6,233 nucleotides of DNA from Collinsella aerofaciens (GTDB taxonomy: Bacteria > Actinomycetota > Coriobacteriia > Coriobacteriales > Coriobacteriaceae), in the NCBI RefSeq assembly GCF_028209625.1, contig NZ_JAQLDU010000030.1, positions 1 through 6,233 of the forward strand, read 5' to 3'. Within the stretch, counting starts at the first letter, position 1. Every line of letters begins with the position of its first letter. Positions 6,205-6,233 of the stretch are shown piece after piece. Position numbers and translations under genes: made by a program. The notes under the pieces are model-generated. The model saw nothing but the letters and a program-made list of their open reading frames with translations. It did no database searches and was not told the DNA's origin.

Positions 6205-6233
6205 CTAGTTTGTGGGCGCTTTGCCTGGCGCCC
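6205..6233 (-). CDS. Possible C-terminal end of a convergent gene (product unknown)
   Basis: Read on the minus strand, one frame ends APGKAPTN followed by TAG (6205-6207), and the terminator stem begins 12 nt later, the normal arrangement for the end of a gene. Only eight codons are visible, so the product cannot be named. The same stretch contains a 6-bp inverted repeat (6214-6219 and 6228-6233) that could instead be part of a noncoding structure. The evidence is position and the terminator orientation only. Confidence 0.3.

Noticed and set aside
6214..6233. Second terminator hairpin (GGGCGC/GCGCCC) at the right edge
   Set aside because: Only a 6-bp stem with an 8-nt loop, no U-tract on either side inside the window, and it overlaps the probable coding tail.
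1..6233. CRISPR arrays, tRNA or rRNA genes, insertion sequences
   Set aside because: No repeated spacer pattern, tRNA-like fold, rRNA segment, transposase or terminal inverted repeat was seen; coding genes and one control region account for the window.

Overview
The window holds an arginine deiminase (ADI) fermentation locus. It encodes the route arginine -> citrulline + ammonia -> ornithine + carbamoyl phosphate -> ATP + CO2 + ammonia. The G+C-rich composition, the strong AGGAGG-type ribosome sites, the YfcC-type ArcD and the general look of the proteins suggest an anaerobic, host-associated actinobacterium of the Coriobacteriia (Collinsella/Olsenella-like). This assignment is inference from the sequence and no search was run.

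Minus strand, read right to left: arcD (transporter, 3936-2500), arcA (arginine deiminase, 2457-1213), arcB (ornithine carbamoyltransferase, 1126-119) and the first 31 codons of arcC (carbamate kinase, 95-1, running off the left edge). The gene order arcDABC and the short gaps (42, 86 and 23 nt) indicate one operon. A perfect 10-bp GC-rich stem-loop sits between arcA and arcB.

Positions 3937-4213 form a divergent, A+T-rich control region. It carries two direct copies of a 19-bp palindromic element (centres 4064 and 4094, 30 bp apart) and a plausible promoter for the plus-strand genes.

Plus strand: a second, diverged arginine deiminase homologue (4214-5464) is followed after one base by an XRE-type helix-turn-helix regulator with a LexA/CI-like S24-fold C-terminal domain (5466-6116). 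The deiminase homologue keeps the catalytic Cys/His/Asp/Glu set but has lost the arginine-rich catalytic loop and the W-x-D-G motif of normal ADIs. The regulator appears to lack the Ser/Lys autocleavage dyad. A strong hairpin at 6163-6192 has its U-tract on the minus strand and probably ends a convergent gene whose last codons lie at 6205-6233.

Working model (inference): the regulator binds the paired palindromes to control the divergent arcDABC operon and its own transcription unit, and the ADI paralogue is either a deiminase of altered specificity or an arginine-responsive partner of the regulator. The unusual points are this paralogue-regulator pair, the paired operators, and substitutions in the ornithine-binding motifs of ArcB.
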